Assembly: GCF_005887095.1 (NCBI RefSeq)
Contig: NZ_PNCI01000096.1
Span: 1-46,575 of the forward strand
Length of the DNA stretch: 46,575 nt
Source of the DNA: Pseudoalteromonas rubra
GTDB taxonomy: Bacteria; Pseudomonadota; Gammaproteobacteria; Enterobacterales; Alteromonadaceae
Direction: 5' to 3'
Part shown: positions 8,119-16,732 of the stretch, piece by piece
How positions within the stretch are numbered: position 1 is the stretch's first letter
How the letters are laid out: each line of letters starts with the position of its first letter
Made by a program: the position numbers and the translations under genes
Notes under the pieces: model-generated
Told to the model about the DNA's origin: nothing
The model's database searches: none
The model's input: the letters and a program-made list of their open reading frames with translations, nothing else

Positions 8119-9723
8119 ATGAGCAGTTATACCTCTCAAATTGATCGTTTTACTACATTGTGCCAGTCTCAGGGCAATGCATGGCAGGGGATCAACCCCG
8201 AATTTGCAACCAGAATGCATTTACAAAACCGCTTTAAAACGGGTCTGGATATCGCTAAATACACCGCAAAGGTAATGCGTGAAGATATGGCAGCTTATGA
8301 TGCCGACAGCAGTCAGTATACGCAGTCACTGGGTTGCTGGCATGGCTTCACGGCTCAGCAAATGATGATGGCCATTAAGCGCCATAACAAGACCACAAAG
8401 CGCTCTTACGTGTACCTGAGTGGCTGGATGGTTGCCGCGCTTCGCTCTGAATTTGGTCCACTGCCAGATCAAAGCATGCACGAAAAAACCGCGGTGCCTA
8501 AGCTGATAGAAGAAATCTACACCTTCTTAAAACAAGCAGATGCCCGAGAGCTTGACCACCTTTATAAGGCACTGGATGAGGCTAAAGCACAGGGCGGTGA
8601 CGTACAGGCAATCACAGCACAGATAGATAACTTCGAAACTCACGTGGTACCAATTATTGCCGACATCGATGCCGGTTTTGGTAACGAGGAAGCCACCTAC
8701 CTGCTGGCAAAACAAATGATTGAAGCGGGTGCGTGTGCCATCCAGATTGAAAACCAGGTATCAGATGCCAAACAGTGTGGCCACCAGGCCGGTAAAGTCA
8801 CCGTGCCTCATGAAGATTTCCTTGCGAAAATCAATGCGGTACGTTACGCATTCTTAGAGCTGGGCGTAGAGGATGGCATTATTGTCGCCCGCACAGACTC
8901 TCTGGGTGCCAGCCTGACGCAGAAAATCCCGGTCTCTAAAACCCCAGGCGACCTGGCCAGCCAATACAATGCGTTTCTCGACACCACAGTTATCTCAGGT
9001 GCAACCGACCTGAACGAAGGTGATATGGTCATAAAACAAAATGGTGAGCTATGTAAGCCAGTGCGCCTCGACAATGGCCTGTATCAATTCAGAGAAGGCA
9101 CTGAAAAAGACCGCGTTGTACTGGATTGTGTGACCAGCTTGCAATCAGGCGCCGATCTGTTGTGGATAGAAACTGAAAAGCCCAATGTGGAGCAAATCGC
9201 GGAACTGGTAAACCGAGTCCGTGAGCAGGTGCCCAACGCTAAATTGGTCTACAACAACTCACCGTCATTTAACTGGACGCTGAAATTCCGCGAGCAGGTA
9301 TATGCAGAGTGGCAGGCACAGGGCAAAGATCTATCGACCTACCCGGATCCAACCCAAGATCCTAAAGCCCTGATGTCTCCTGAGCTGGATCAATCGGAGC
9401 TGGCAGCAGAAGCCGATGCTAAAGTACGTACCTTCCAGCGTGATGGTGCCGCTCAGGCGGGTATTTTCCACCACCTGATCACCTTGCCGACATATCACAC
9501 TGCCGCACTGAGCACAGATATTCTGGCTGAAGGTTACTTTGGCGACCTGGGTATGCTTGCCTACGTACGCGACGTTCAGAGGCAGGAAATTCGCCGCGAG
9601 CAGGCTTCTGTAAAACACCAGGACCTGGCCGGCTCAAATATTGGCGATACACATAAAGAGTATTTCAGTGGTGAAAACGCGCTGAAAGCAGGTGGTGAAG
9701 CCAACACCATGAACCAGTTTTAA
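8119..9723 (+). CDS. aceA: isocitrate lyase (large form)
   Basis: Isocitrate lyase splits isocitrate into succinate and glyoxylate, bypassing the decarboxylating steps of the TCA cycle during growth on acetate or fatty acids. The 534-residue length fits the long isocitrate lyase class found in Pseudomonas and relatives. The active-site segment reads DAKQCGHQAGK, the equivalent of the KKCGH signature with Gln for the second Lys as in this subclass. Other conserved parts are IADIDAGFGNEEATYLLAKQMIEAGA with metal-binding Asp residues, IVARTDSLGA, LLWIETEKPN and LVYNNSPSFNWT. The ATG is preceded by AAGGA (8107-8111). A strong terminator follows. It pairs functionally with the divergent glcB. Confidence 0.97.
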   Translation: MSSYTSQIDRFTTLCQSQGNAWQGINPEFATRMHLQNRFKTGLDIAKYTAKVMREDMAAYDADSSQYTQSLGCWHGFTAQQMMMAIKRHNKTTKRSYVYLSGWMVAALRSEFGPLPDQSMHEKTAVPKLIEEIYTFLKQADARELDHLYKALDEAKAQGGDVQAITAQIDNFETHVVPIIADIDAGFGNEEATYLLAKQMIEAGACAIQIENQVSDAKQCGHQAGKVTVPHEDFLAKINAVRYAFLELGVEDGIIVARTDSLGASLTQKIPVSKTPGDLASQYNAFLDTTVISGATDLNEGDMVIKQNGELCKPVRLDNGLYQFREGTEKDRVVLDCVTSLQSGADLLWIETEKPNVEQIAELVNRVREQVPNAKLVYNNSPSFNWTLKFREQVYAEWQAQGKDLSTYPDPTQDPKALMSPELDQSELAAEADAKVRTFQRDGAAQAGIFHHLITLPTYHTAALSTDILAEGYFGDLGMLAYVRDVQRQEIRREQASVKHQDLAGSNIGDTHKEYFSGENALKAGGEANTMNQF

Positions 9724-9749
9724 TTGTCATATAGTTCCTTAATCAAGCG

Positions 9750-9770
9750 AGGGCCTGCGGGCCCTTTTTA
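9750..9770 (+). terminator. intrinsic terminator after aceA
   Basis: GGGCC (9751-9755) pairs with GGCCC (9760-9764) across a short loop and is followed by TTTTTA. It lies 27 bp after the aceA stop, a standard rho-independent layout. Confidence 0.85.
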
Positions 9771-9886
9771 GATCAGATTCTTACTACTTCTCATTCCTGT
9801 ATCATAGCCAATGGCAGCACAACTCAACGACCTAACGCGTGTTGTCGTTTGATTTGACCCTCTATATTTCAACCAGATAAACCCCA

Positions 9887-10194
9887 GATCAGAATTTTAC
9901 CCGCCCGTATATACTCACCCGAATGAATGGATCAAGATTTTATTAGCTAAGGGACTTTCTGTGTCTGCCAGGAAGGAGGGCAGGAAAAGTGAGTAAAACC
10001 ACCGTGTTTTGGCTCAAAAATCGAAAAAAGCCACCAATTTCCAGCTGAAAAATTCGACTAGTTGCAATAATAAACACGGCTCAGGCCACATTTTTACTAA
10101 CTCTGATGTCTATAAATCAGAATTTTACTAAGTCCGCACATGGATAAAACAGGATTTTACTAACTAGGTAGCCAATAAATCACGATTTTACCAA
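9887..10194 (+). repeat. iteron-like array resembling the chromid origin repeats (remote from ori)
   Basis: Six copies of a 17-mer close to the origin iterons lie in the same orientation, starting at 9887, 9930, 10084, 10115, 10147 and 10178. A degenerate inverted copy spans about 9990-10006. The best copies are AATCAGAATTTTACTAA (10115) and AAACAGGATTTTACTAA (10147). The first two begin with GATC. The last four are spaced 31, 32 and 31 bp, about three helical turns, so bound proteins would stack on one face. The origin copies at 22.4-22.8 kb read GATC-N4-TTTTACTAA. The array fills most of the 560-bp gap between aceA and the histidine kinase gene, and no gene is visible there. It may be an initiator titration/handcuffing site. 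A local transcription-factor array controlling the kinase gene is the alternative. Confidence 0.7.
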
Positions 10195-10203
10195 CTCAGC
10201 GTT

Positions 10204-10222
10204 CTGTAAACCCCCTTTACAG
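10204..10222. promoter_or_regulatory. inverted repeat upstream of the histidine kinase gene
   Basis: CTGTAAA and TTTACAG flank a CCCCC spacer, 64 bp before the kinase start. It could be an operator for the nearby response regulator or another dimeric repressor. No family can be named. Confidence 0.35.
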
Positions 10223-10285
10223 ATCCATATTTGCCCCACAATTATTGCATACTCTGAAAAAAGTCTTATGTACTACTAAGAAATT

Positions 10286-12379
10286 ATGAAAAAAATACTG
10301 CTTCAATCTGCTTTTGCGTTACTCAGTACAGTGACAGTAAATGCGCAGGCAACCAGCTCTACATTAACTCTGCAAGAGATTAAAAATCTCGAGCTGTCGG
10401 GCAATTACGAGCAGGCACTCAGTAGTTTGACCCCATTTTACACACACACTGATGCACAAAAACAATTAAAGGCGCGCCTTGTTGAAGCACAAATCTATCG
10501 TAAGCAGGGCAATCATCAGCAAGCGATTGATGCGTTAGACAGATTACCCAAGCAATTTCAGCTGGATGTCGACAGCCTGTTTCAGCTTTATAAGGAGCTG
10601 GGGATTAATTACCGACGTATGGGCAAGCTGGATGACGCTGAGCGCAACTACAGGCAAGCTTTAGAGACTGCTAAACTAATGAATAATAAGGACTTGATAG
10701 GTCAGAGTTATTCAAATCTCGGAACCTTGTATGACTACAAGAATGAAATGGCAATGGCCATGCAGTTTCAGCTTAAAGCCAGAGATGCGCTAAAAGGCAG
10801 TCAGCTTCACAGTGTGGTCGCAAACAACTTTTATAACCTGGGTGATATGGCAATGCGCTTTAACGACCTGGAGCAGGCCGAATTCTTCTTTACTAAAGCC
10901 CTGGTAGCAGACAAGAAATCGGGTGAGCTGAGTAATATTGCCGGCACGGCGCTGAGACTGGCTCAGGTCACATTTAAACGCAAAAATTACTTGCTGGCTG
11001 TAGAAAAAACCACTGAGGCCATTGAGCTGCTTGAACAAATTCCGGCGAATGTCAGCCTGGCGCGTGCCCATAAGCTAATCAGCCAGGCCTATCTAAAGCT
11101 GGAAAAAGGAGCCAAGGCTGAGGAGCATGCTAAGTTATCGATGCATTACGCCGCTCAAAGTGATAACCAGATACAGCGTTTCTATGCCCACGTCATTATG
11201 GCCCGCGCCTATTTATATCAGCATAAACCAGAACTGGCCCAGCCCCACTACGAGTGGCTGACACATTTTATGGATGTAGAAAATGAGAACTCTCATATGT
11301 CTCAGGTTTACTATAACCTCAAGGCCAAATACGATTTTCAGCAAGGCAACCACCAGGAGGCGTATGAAGCCCTAAGCCAGGCAAATACCTTTTTTGCCCA
11401 GAATATAGAAAAGGCCAATTCAGAGCAGGCACTGACTCACAAACGCACTATAGATACCGTCATGCAGCAGCAACGTTTGGATGACTCTGAGCATCATCGT
11501 AAGCTCACAGAAAGTCAGCTGCGTAATGCACAACTGATGCAGCGCATGTGGCTGTTTGTTGCCCTGACCTGTCTGTTGCTGGGTATTTTGATCACCTATA
11601 TTTTATTCAGTAAAAACCGTACTACGCGCCTCAAGGCTAACCTTTACCAGCAAAACCTTAAACAAAAAGATCAAATGCTGGCAGATATTTCTCATGAACT
11701 GAGAACGCCGCTAAGCGTGCTTAAGCTACACATAGAGGCACTGGAATATAACCTGCTGGAAGACGACACTCTGGCATACAGCAAGATCAATGAAAAAATA
11801 TCCCAGCTAAACCATCTGATCTCAGACGTTTATCAACTTTCTCAAGCTGATAACCAGGCAATGGTGATCAATAATCAACCCTACTGTACCCGTACACTCG
11901 CAGACAGTTATTGCTACGACATCAAGCGGATGGTGCAAAGCAATGATCTACACTTTAGTGCCGATGTTTCAATACCTACCAATGCCAGCGTGTTGATCGA
12001 CAAACCTAAGCTGGACAGGGTAATAGATAACCTGGCGAAAAACGCCTGCCTGTACACAGATAAACCGGGGCAGGTACGTCTGAAAATCCGGCAAAGCTGT
12101 GAGGGACTGATCATTCAATTGGAGGATTCATCACCGGGTGTGTCTGACACTGAAAAGCCACGCTTATTTGAGCGTTTATACCGGGTAGAAAGCTCGCGCA
12201 GCCGAGCAACCGGCGGGTCAGGTCTGGGGTTATCCTTATGTAAAAGCCTGGTGGAGTCCATGTCAGGAGATATTGAATTAAGAGATAGCAGACTAGGGGG
12301 GCTCTCTGTGCGGGTAACATTATTTGCCGCTTCAGCCACAGCTAAGGTAAAAGTGCCACAGACCGCAGCACAGATTTAG
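10286..12379 (+). CDS. TPR-containing sensor histidine kinase
   Basis: The protein has 697 residues. A signal peptide covers about 1-22 (ending VNAQA). Periplasmic TPR repeats run from about 27 to 390, one membrane helix spans 421-442 (WLFVALTCLLLGILITYILF), and a cytoplasmic kinase core follows. The HisKA box is LADISHELRTPLSVLK with H470 as the phosphoacceptor. The ATPase part shows an N box (VIDNLAKNACLYTD), a D box (LEDSSPGVSD), an F box (RLFERLYRVE) and a G box (GGSGLGLSLCK). The F and G boxes look most like BaeS. No response regulator adjoins it; the BaeR-like regulator at 15596-16288 on the other strand is the likely partner (inference). The TPR sensor suggests detection of an envelope protein or peptide. 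The gene lies directly downstream of the iteron-like array. Confidence 0.92.
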   Translation: MKKILLQSAFALLSTVTVNAQATSSTLTLQEIKNLELSGNYEQALSSLTPFYTHTDAQKQLKARLVEAQIYRKQGNHQQAIDALDRLPKQFQLDVDSLFQLYKELGINYRRMGKLDDAERNYRQALETAKLMNNKDLIGQSYSNLGTLYDYKNEMAMAMQFQLKARDALKGSQLHSVVANNFYNLGDMAMRFNDLEQAEFFFTKALVADKKSGELSNIAGTALRLAQVTFKRKNYLLAVEKTTEAIELLEQIPANVSLARAHKLISQAYLKLEKGAKAEEHAKLSMHYAAQSDNQIQRFYAHVIMARAYLYQHKPELAQPHYEWLTHFMDVENENSHMSQVYYNLKAKYDFQQGNHQEAYEALSQANTFFAQNIEKANSEQALTHKRTIDTVMQQQRLDDSEHHRKLTESQLRNAQLMQRMWLFVALTCLLLGILITYILFSKNRTTRLKANLYQQNLKQKDQMLADISHELRTPLSVLKLHIEALEYNLLEDDTLAYSKINEKISQLNHLISDVYQLSQADNQAMVINNQPYCTRTLADSYCYDIKRMVQSNDLHFSADVSIPTNASVLIDKPKLDRVIDNLAKNACLYTDKPGQVRLKIRQSCEGLIIQLEDSSPGVSDTEKPRLFERLYRVESSRSRATGGSGLGLSLCKSLVESMSGDIELRDSRLGGLSVRVTLFAASATAKVKVPQTAAQI

Positions 12380-12387
12380 TAACCCAA

Positions 12388-12416
12388 ATGCCTGATATAA
12401 TGTCAGGCATTTTTTT
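12388..12416 (+). terminator. intrinsic terminator after the histidine kinase gene
   Basis: ATGCCTGA (12388-12395) pairs with TCAGGCAT (12403-12410), followed by a T-run. It lies 8 bp after the stop codon. Confidence 0.88.
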
Positions 12417-12676
12417 AGTGCTTTATTTAATCATACTTATCGTGCTTTTTTAAAACAGGTAAGATTAAAAAACACTCGCCTGGTACTAAAGTCTGGTTAT
12501 ATCAAACCATCTGTATATTGACATTTTTGTATCGCTAAATCCGCTATCGCTTCACAGATCCGACCTCGATAAAAATCGCCCCACAACTGATCCGATCAGG
12601 TGTGACGAGGGTACTCCTCCATTTTCTTTCCACAATGATTGGTTTTAATAAGCAATATACACGGGAGGAATGGTCT

Positions 12677-13156
12677 ATGACACAGCGAACTATGAAACAC
12701 AATGAATGGGTAAAAATTGTTGAATCCAGACATCGTCAGAAAAAGCAAAATACGACAGTAAAAACCACTTTACCAATCTGGTCTATGTTGTTGGGTGGCT
12801 TTATCATACTTTCAGCTGCATGGACCTACTTTGTTGATAGCTCACCTGAAGACATTCAGATTGCGGCAATTGATTCAAGTGCTCAAAAACGCATTACACG
12901 CTACTTTTCTAAGCAGTTCATGATGGGCAGCTGGAAGTTTAATAATATTGATTTTAAAAGCGGCGAGCTCAATGTGTTTATTCAGATCCCAACTAAATTG
13001 GCAATGTCTGAAAGCGAAGTGAAAGAGTATATTCGTAACTCTCTGTGCCCAGCAGCCAACAGTCGTGTTTGGCAAGATGTACAAAATAACGACATGTATA
13101 TTTACCTCTATACAGACATGCCACGCAGAGGCAAATACGCCTTGTGTAATAGCTGA
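12677..13156 (+). CDS. small single-pass membrane protein, unknown function
   Basis: I do not recognise this family. I chose ATG 12677 because GGAGGA (12664-12669) sits 7 bases before it; a longer in-frame GTG start at 12602 has no comparable ribosome site. The resulting protein has about 159 residues. A basic N-terminal stretch of about 32 residues is followed by one membrane helix (LPIWSMLLGGFIILSAAWTYFV), then a domain of about 100 residues that probably lies in the periplasm. The far domain has SKQFMMGSWKFNNIDF, a probable beta-rich segment (GELNVFIQIPTKLAM) and two Cys residues (LCPAANSR and ALCNS) that could form a disulphide. It forms its own unit between two terminators, with a 220-bp leader containing no other gene. 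Confidence 0.7.
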   Translation: MTQRTMKHNEWVKIVESRHRQKKQNTTVKTTLPIWSMLLGGFIILSAAWTYFVDSSPEDIQIAAIDSSAQKRITRYFSKQFMMGSWKFNNIDFKSGELNVFIQIPTKLAMSESEVKEYIRNSLCPAANSRVWQDVQNNDMYIYLYTDMPRRGKYALCNS

Positions 13157-13170
13157 TCATACCAAATGCG

Positions 13171-13194
13171 AAAAGGGCCTGAGGGCCCTTTTTT
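13171..13194 (+). terminator. intrinsic terminator
   Basis: AAAAGGGCC pairs with GGCCCTTTT around a short TGAG loop, followed by TT. It lies 14 bp after the preceding stop codon. Confidence 0.88.
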
Positions 13195-13367
13195 ATTATC
13201 TGCGACACGCTTATAACTCCCCCTCTTAAATACTCACCGCTTTTTTAGCCACTGTACTATGAAAAATGATAACCTTTGTTGACTGGTGTATTATGAATTT
13301 ACTTTCCAGCATACTCCCAGTTCTTATGAATTAAGGAAAATCAGTAATATAAAATGAGTGACCAACA

Positions 13368-13898
13368 ATGAAAATAATAAAAATACTCTTAGCCATCGTG
13401 TTTGCCGCCACCCTAGGTATCATTTTCTTTCACCAAACGTTGATATCCTCAGTACTTTTGCCCCAATATATTAACTGGGCTGAAGAAACTGATATACAAG
13501 GTCGTCAGATTGGCGAACCTTTAGATCAAAAGCACTTAGCAATTGCAAAAGAGATAGGCATACAATCTCCGGAAAAGGTGAGGATAGTCTATGTTGACGA
13601 AGTCCCTTTTCCTCATGACAACTTTGCCTTGAAAACGTTAGGCGAAGCACTTGGGTTTGTGGGAGAGGGCATTATCAATAACGCGCAGGTATTTGGTTAT
13701 TCCATCTACGTACGCCATGGCTTTGAACTCACAACACCTAAACTGGCACATGAACTTGTTCATGTCTTGCAGATTGAACGCTCCAGCCTGCAGGCTATCG
13801 TGACACAACACTTTTCTGACCTGGCAGAATATGGCTATGATAATTCTCCATTAGAAGTTGAAGCCTTCAAGGCCAATGAAATATACAAAGATCGTTAA
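13368..13898 (+). CDS. membrane-anchored zincin-like protein with HExxH motif
   Basis: The protein has 176 residues. An N-terminal hydrophobic segment of about 5-28 (IKILLAIVFAATLGIIFF) is either an uncleaved anchor or a signal peptide. The C-terminal half carries HELVHVLQ, an HExxH zinc-metalloprotease helix, at about 128-132. A downstream SPLEVEAF segment could give the third Glu ligand, as in gluzincin-like folds. Before the helix the strand FGYSIYVRHGFELTTPKLA resembles the edge-strand/helix pairing of small DUF4157-type proteases. No propeptide or partner gene is seen. It stands alone between inverted repeats. The protease activity is an inference from the motif and has not been shown for this small type. 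Confidence 0.72.
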   Translation: MKIIKILLAIVFAATLGIIFFHQTLISSVLLPQYINWAEETDIQGRQIGEPLDQKHLAIAKEIGIQSPEKVRIVYVDEVPFPHDNFALKTLGEALGFVGEGIINNAQVFGYSIYVRHGFELTTPKLAHELVHVLQIERSSLQAIVTQHFSDLAEYGYDNSPLEVEAFKANEIYKDR

Positions 13899-13911
13899 GT
13901 CGCCAAATAAA

Positions 13912-13944
13912 GAGTCGCAAACTCAGTGACGAATATTGCGACTC
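13912..13944 (+). terminator. inverted repeat after the zincin-like gene
   Basis: GAGTCGCAA and TTGCGACTC form a perfect 9-bp stem with a 15-base loop, 13 bp after the stop codon. There is no T-run (the sequence continues CAAAAGG), so termination is possible but not certain. Confidence 0.45.
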
Positions 13945-14018
13945 CAAAAGGTATTACCTGCTGCAGGAAACAAGTACTAATACCCGTCCTGCAGAAACAC
14001 CCTCGTCAGAGGTTGCCC

Positions 14019-15515
14019 TTACTCTAATTCAAGTTTCGCTTTTTCGGTTAGTTCACTCGGTAACTCGCGAGATACTGAGACGCCCAATTCTTTAAACTCT
14101 GAGGCCTGTTTAATCAGGTTTCCTTTGCCGCTGTATAGCTGAGCCATCGCTTTATCGTACCCTTCCCGAGCCTTATCCAGTTGTTTTCCCACGCCTTCCA
14201 AACTATGCAAAAAAGCATTCAGCTTGCTGTAGAACTTTTCAGCACGCAGTGCCAGCTCTTTACTGTGCTTACTTTGCTCTTCAAAACGCCACAACTGTTT
14301 CACGATATTCAGGCTGGTCAGCAGGGTAGTTGGCGTTGCAATCAACACCTTATTCTCGAGGGCGTATTGATATAAATCGGGCGCATATTTAATGGCCTCA
14401 ACAAATGCTGACTCCACCGGAATAAACATGATCACCACTTCGGGAGAGTTCAGCCCTGGTAGTCGCTCGTAAGATTTGTCTCCCAACTCTTTTACCCGTG
14501 CTTTTACTGCTTCAACGTGGGCGACAATGGCCTGATTTGCCTCACTATCTTGCTCAGCATTGACATAGCGGGTATAAGCGTTCAAAGAGGTTTTCGCATC
14601 CACCACCAGGTGACGCGCTTGAGGCAGATACACAATGACATCGGGACGGTATTTACCTTCTTCGGTCGAAAAACTCACCTCGCGCTGATAATCATTACCC
14701 GGACGTAAACCCGCACTGTCGAGCACATTTTCGAGCATCAGTTCACCCCAGTTACCCTGAGTTTTCTTCTGGCCCTGCAACGCGTTTGTCAGCTTATGCG
14801 CCTGCTCAGTGATGGCCTGGTTGTTGGCCTGCAAATGCAATAACTCGGTGCGCAGTGCGGCTCTTTGTTTGAGTTCTTCGCTGTGAATGGCTTCCATTTT
14901 ATCCCGAAAGCCCTTAAGCTCGCCCTGAACGGGTTGTAACAGCTGAGAAATTTTATCCTGACTGTGCCGGGCGAACTTTTCGCTTTTGTCCTCAAAGATT
15001 TGTGTCGCCAGATTTTCAAACTCTTGTTTTAACACGGCCTTTGACTGTTCAAGTTGAGCCAGTTGTGCATCAAAAGACTGCTGTTTTTGTGCCAGGGTGG
15101 TTTTCACATCGGTCAGCTCTAACTCCAGACGGTGAGCATACGCTTGCGTGTCCTGAGCCATATCTTCTGCTTTTTGCCAGCGATTCTGTAACTCGTTGCT
15201 TTGACGTTGCTTTTCTTCCAGCCGAGCTTGTAACTGCTGACAGTCACCATGTAGTTGCCAGTGTTGGCTCTGTGCCTGTTTCAGTTCATCAGTTAATTGC
15301 GCCAGCTGACTCTGTAACTGCTCATTTTGTACCGTCAATTGTTGTCTGGCAGTTTGGTTCTTTTGCCGGAACAAACAATACAGAGGGGCAAAAACACATG
15401 AAGATAACACGGCACCGGCACTGAGTAATGTCAAAATTTGAGCGGGAGAAAGGGTGGCTAAACTGGACCAAAACATAGGCATTCTCTTGATGTAACTATG
15501 TTTAGATAATATCAA
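14019..15515 (-). CDS. rmuC: DNA recombination protein RmuC
   Basis: RmuC proteins limit rearrangements at short inverted repeats and carry a restriction-endonuclease-like domain. The 498 residues fit the family (about 450-510). A membrane segment lies near residues 15-45 (ILTLLSAGAVLSSCVFAPLYCLF), then a long coiled coil of about 50-230 rich in Gln, Leu and Glu. The conserved core follows: GNWGELMLENVLDSAGL, YRPDVIVYLPQARHLVVDAKTSL with the catalytic-type D-x-K, FIPVESAFVEAIKYAPDLYQYAL, VLIATPTTLLTSL and VKQLWRFEEQ. It is a single-gene unit next to the BaeR-like regulator gene, both read leftward with about 80 bp between them. Confidence 0.96.
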   Translation of the reverse strand: MILSKHSYIKRMPMFWSSLATLSPAQILTLLSAGAVLSSCVFAPLYCLFRQKNQTARQQLTVQNEQLQSQLAQLTDELKQAQSQHWQLHGDCQQLQARLEEKQRQSNELQNRWQKAEDMAQDTQAYAHRLELELTDVKTTLAQKQQSFDAQLAQLEQSKAVLKQEFENLATQIFEDKSEKFARHSQDKISQLLQPVQGELKGFRDKMEAIHSEELKQRAALRTELLHLQANNQAITEQAHKLTNALQGQKKTQGNWGELMLENVLDSAGLRPGNDYQREVSFSTEEGKYRPDVIVYLPQARHLVVDAKTSLNAYTRYVNAEQDSEANQAIVAHVEAVKARVKELGDKSYERLPGLNSPEVVIMFIPVESAFVEAIKYAPDLYQYALENKVLIATPTTLLTSLNIVKQLWRFEEQSKHSKELALRAEKFYSKLNAFLHSLEGVGKQLDKAREGYDKAMAQLYSGKGNLIKQASEFKELGVSVSRELPSELTEKAKLELE

Positions 15516-15575
15516 CTACACAGCTTAAATGCCTATTATATTGTGATTTTCTTGAAGTTTGTTGTGGTGAGCTAG

Positions 15576-15591
15576 CGGCGCTTAAGCGCCG
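15576..15591. repeat. 16-bp perfect palindrome between the regulator and rmuC genes
   Basis: CGGCGCTTAAGCGCCG lies 4 bp beyond the response-regulator stop codon and upstream of rmuC. It could be a weak transcription terminator (no T-run) or a protein-binding site. Confidence 0.4.
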
Positions 15592-15595
15592 TCAT

Positions 15596-16288
15596 TTATG
15601 CATCAAGTTGCTGTTCATTGAAACGATAACCAGCACCGTAAACCGATTCTACAATTTTGGGCGAGCACTCGATTTGCTTGATCTTCTTACGGATGTTCTT
15701 GATATGACTGTCGATAACGCGGTCGGAAATATCAAAGTTGTCGGGCTGAATATGATCCAGAATCTGCTGACGGGAGAAAACCCGGTTAGGCGCCTGATAC
15801 AACATGGCAAATACGTCAAACTCAACTTTAGTCAAAGACAAGGTGTTGCCTTTGATAGAAACGATTAACTGATCCACATCCACCACGATAGCAGCTTCCT
15901 GAGACGCGCTGGGGGCAGCCTGGCAGCGACGCAGAATCGCTTTGATACGCATTACCAGTTCAGCAGCACTGAAAGGCTTACAGACGTAATCATCGGCACC
16001 AAACTCCAACCCTTTTAACCGGTCAGCCTCCGATACCTTTGCCGTGAGCATCACAATCGGTACCATTGAGAATTCTCGGATCTGGCGCATACACTCAACA
16101 CCATCCTGATTTGGTAGCATGATGTCCATCAAAATGGCTTCAGGGTTATTTTCTCTCACCCAGTCGACCACCAAAGCACCATCTGCAATATGGGTAATTT
16201 CGAATCCAGAAGCTTTAAAAAACAGCATTACCTGCTCTGCAATATCGTAATCATCCTCAACGATAAGAATATGGTGCTTAGATGTCAT
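15596..16288 (-). CDS. OmpR-family response regulator (BaeR-like)
   Basis: This is a 230-residue DNA-binding regulator. The receiver domain (about 5-120) has the acidic pair ED (11-12), the phosphorylated D55 in LMDIMLPNQDG, T82 (MLTAK) and K104 (VCKPF). A winged-helix domain follows at about 130-225: LSLTKVEFDVFAML, RVFSRQQILDHI, DRVIDSHIKNIRKKI and VYGAGYRF. The DRVIDSHIKN recognition helix and the VYGAGYRF wing are closest to BaeR. The TPR histidine kinase at 10286-12379, with BaeS-like F and G boxes, is the obvious candidate partner although 3.2 kb away and on the other strand. The start codon directly abuts the stop codon of the 88-residue gene upstream, so the two are co-transcribed. 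Confidence 0.93.
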   Translation of the reverse strand: MTSKHHILIVEDDYDIAEQVMLFFKASGFEITHIADGALVVDWVRENNPEAILMDIMLPNQDGVECMRQIREFSMVPIVMLTAKVSEADRLKGLEFGADDYVCKPFSAAELVMRIKAILRRCQAAPSASQEAAIVVDVDQLIVSIKGNTLSLTKVEFDVFAMLYQAPNRVFSRQQILDHIQPDNFDISDRVIDSHIKNIRKKIKQIECSPKIVESVYGAGYRFNEQQLDA

Positions 16289-16555
16289 TTAGCCTCTCGA
16301 TTTAGCCTTTAGTTGTGAAAGCTGCTTTTTAACTTGACCCTTTAACTTATCCGATAAAGTTTCATCAAACAACAACATGGTCAGAATGCTGGCCAGATCA
16401 TCTGAACTGGCAACCTCATTTAGTAGATCATAATCACACTGTGACTGAGGTTCAATAAAGTTTAACTGTGAAATTGTATTTTCGTAGCACAACATAGCTC
16501 GCCCCTTGAGTCCATCGCGTCCTAATTCGCCAATATGGTTATTAAAGTCGAACAA
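16289..16555 (-). CDS. small protein co-transcribed with the BaeR-like regulator, unknown function
   Basis: The frame has up to 88 codons and its TAA stop abuts the ATG of the response regulator. The longest form starts at TTG 16555 without a good ribosome site. An internal ATG at residue 21 (AMLCYEN) has AAGGGG a suitable distance upstream and would give about 68 residues, which I think more likely. The sequence is acidic in the middle and basic at the end (LKGQVKKQLSQLKAKSRG), with helical propensity throughout and no membrane segment. I do not recognise it. Tight linkage suggests an accessory role in the two-component pathway. Confidence 0.6.
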   Translation of the reverse strand: MFDFNNHIGELGRDGLKGRAMLCYENTISQLNFIEPQSQCDYDLLNEVASSDDLASILTMLLFDETLSDKLKGQVKKQLSQLKAKSRG

Positions 16556-16589
16556 TGTGGATCAAATATGGAACAGCTTAAAAATGCAC

Positions 16590-16618
16590 AAAAAAAGCCG
16601 GTTAACAGTTAACCGGCT
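16590..16618 (-). terminator. intrinsic terminator of the SNF2 helicase gene
   Basis: AGCCGGTTAAC and GTTAACCGGCT form a perfect 11-bp stem (16596-16618) with a one-base centre. On the minus strand it is followed by seven T residues. It is about 115 bp past the helicase stop codon. Confidence 0.85.
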
Positions 16619-16732
16619 CGATACAAAACTTGTATTTAATAGGGGGAAATCAACAATATGCTTACTACAAACTTGGCGTTAACAACAAGCATAATGATAG
16701 ACCACCCCTTGTTCTAAAAAGTTCAGAAAAAA

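Noticed and set aside
10204..10222. parS2-like site
   Set aside because: The half-sites are in the order TGTAAA...TTTACA with a 5-base spacer, the reverse of the Vibrio TTTACA-N-TGTAAA arrangement.
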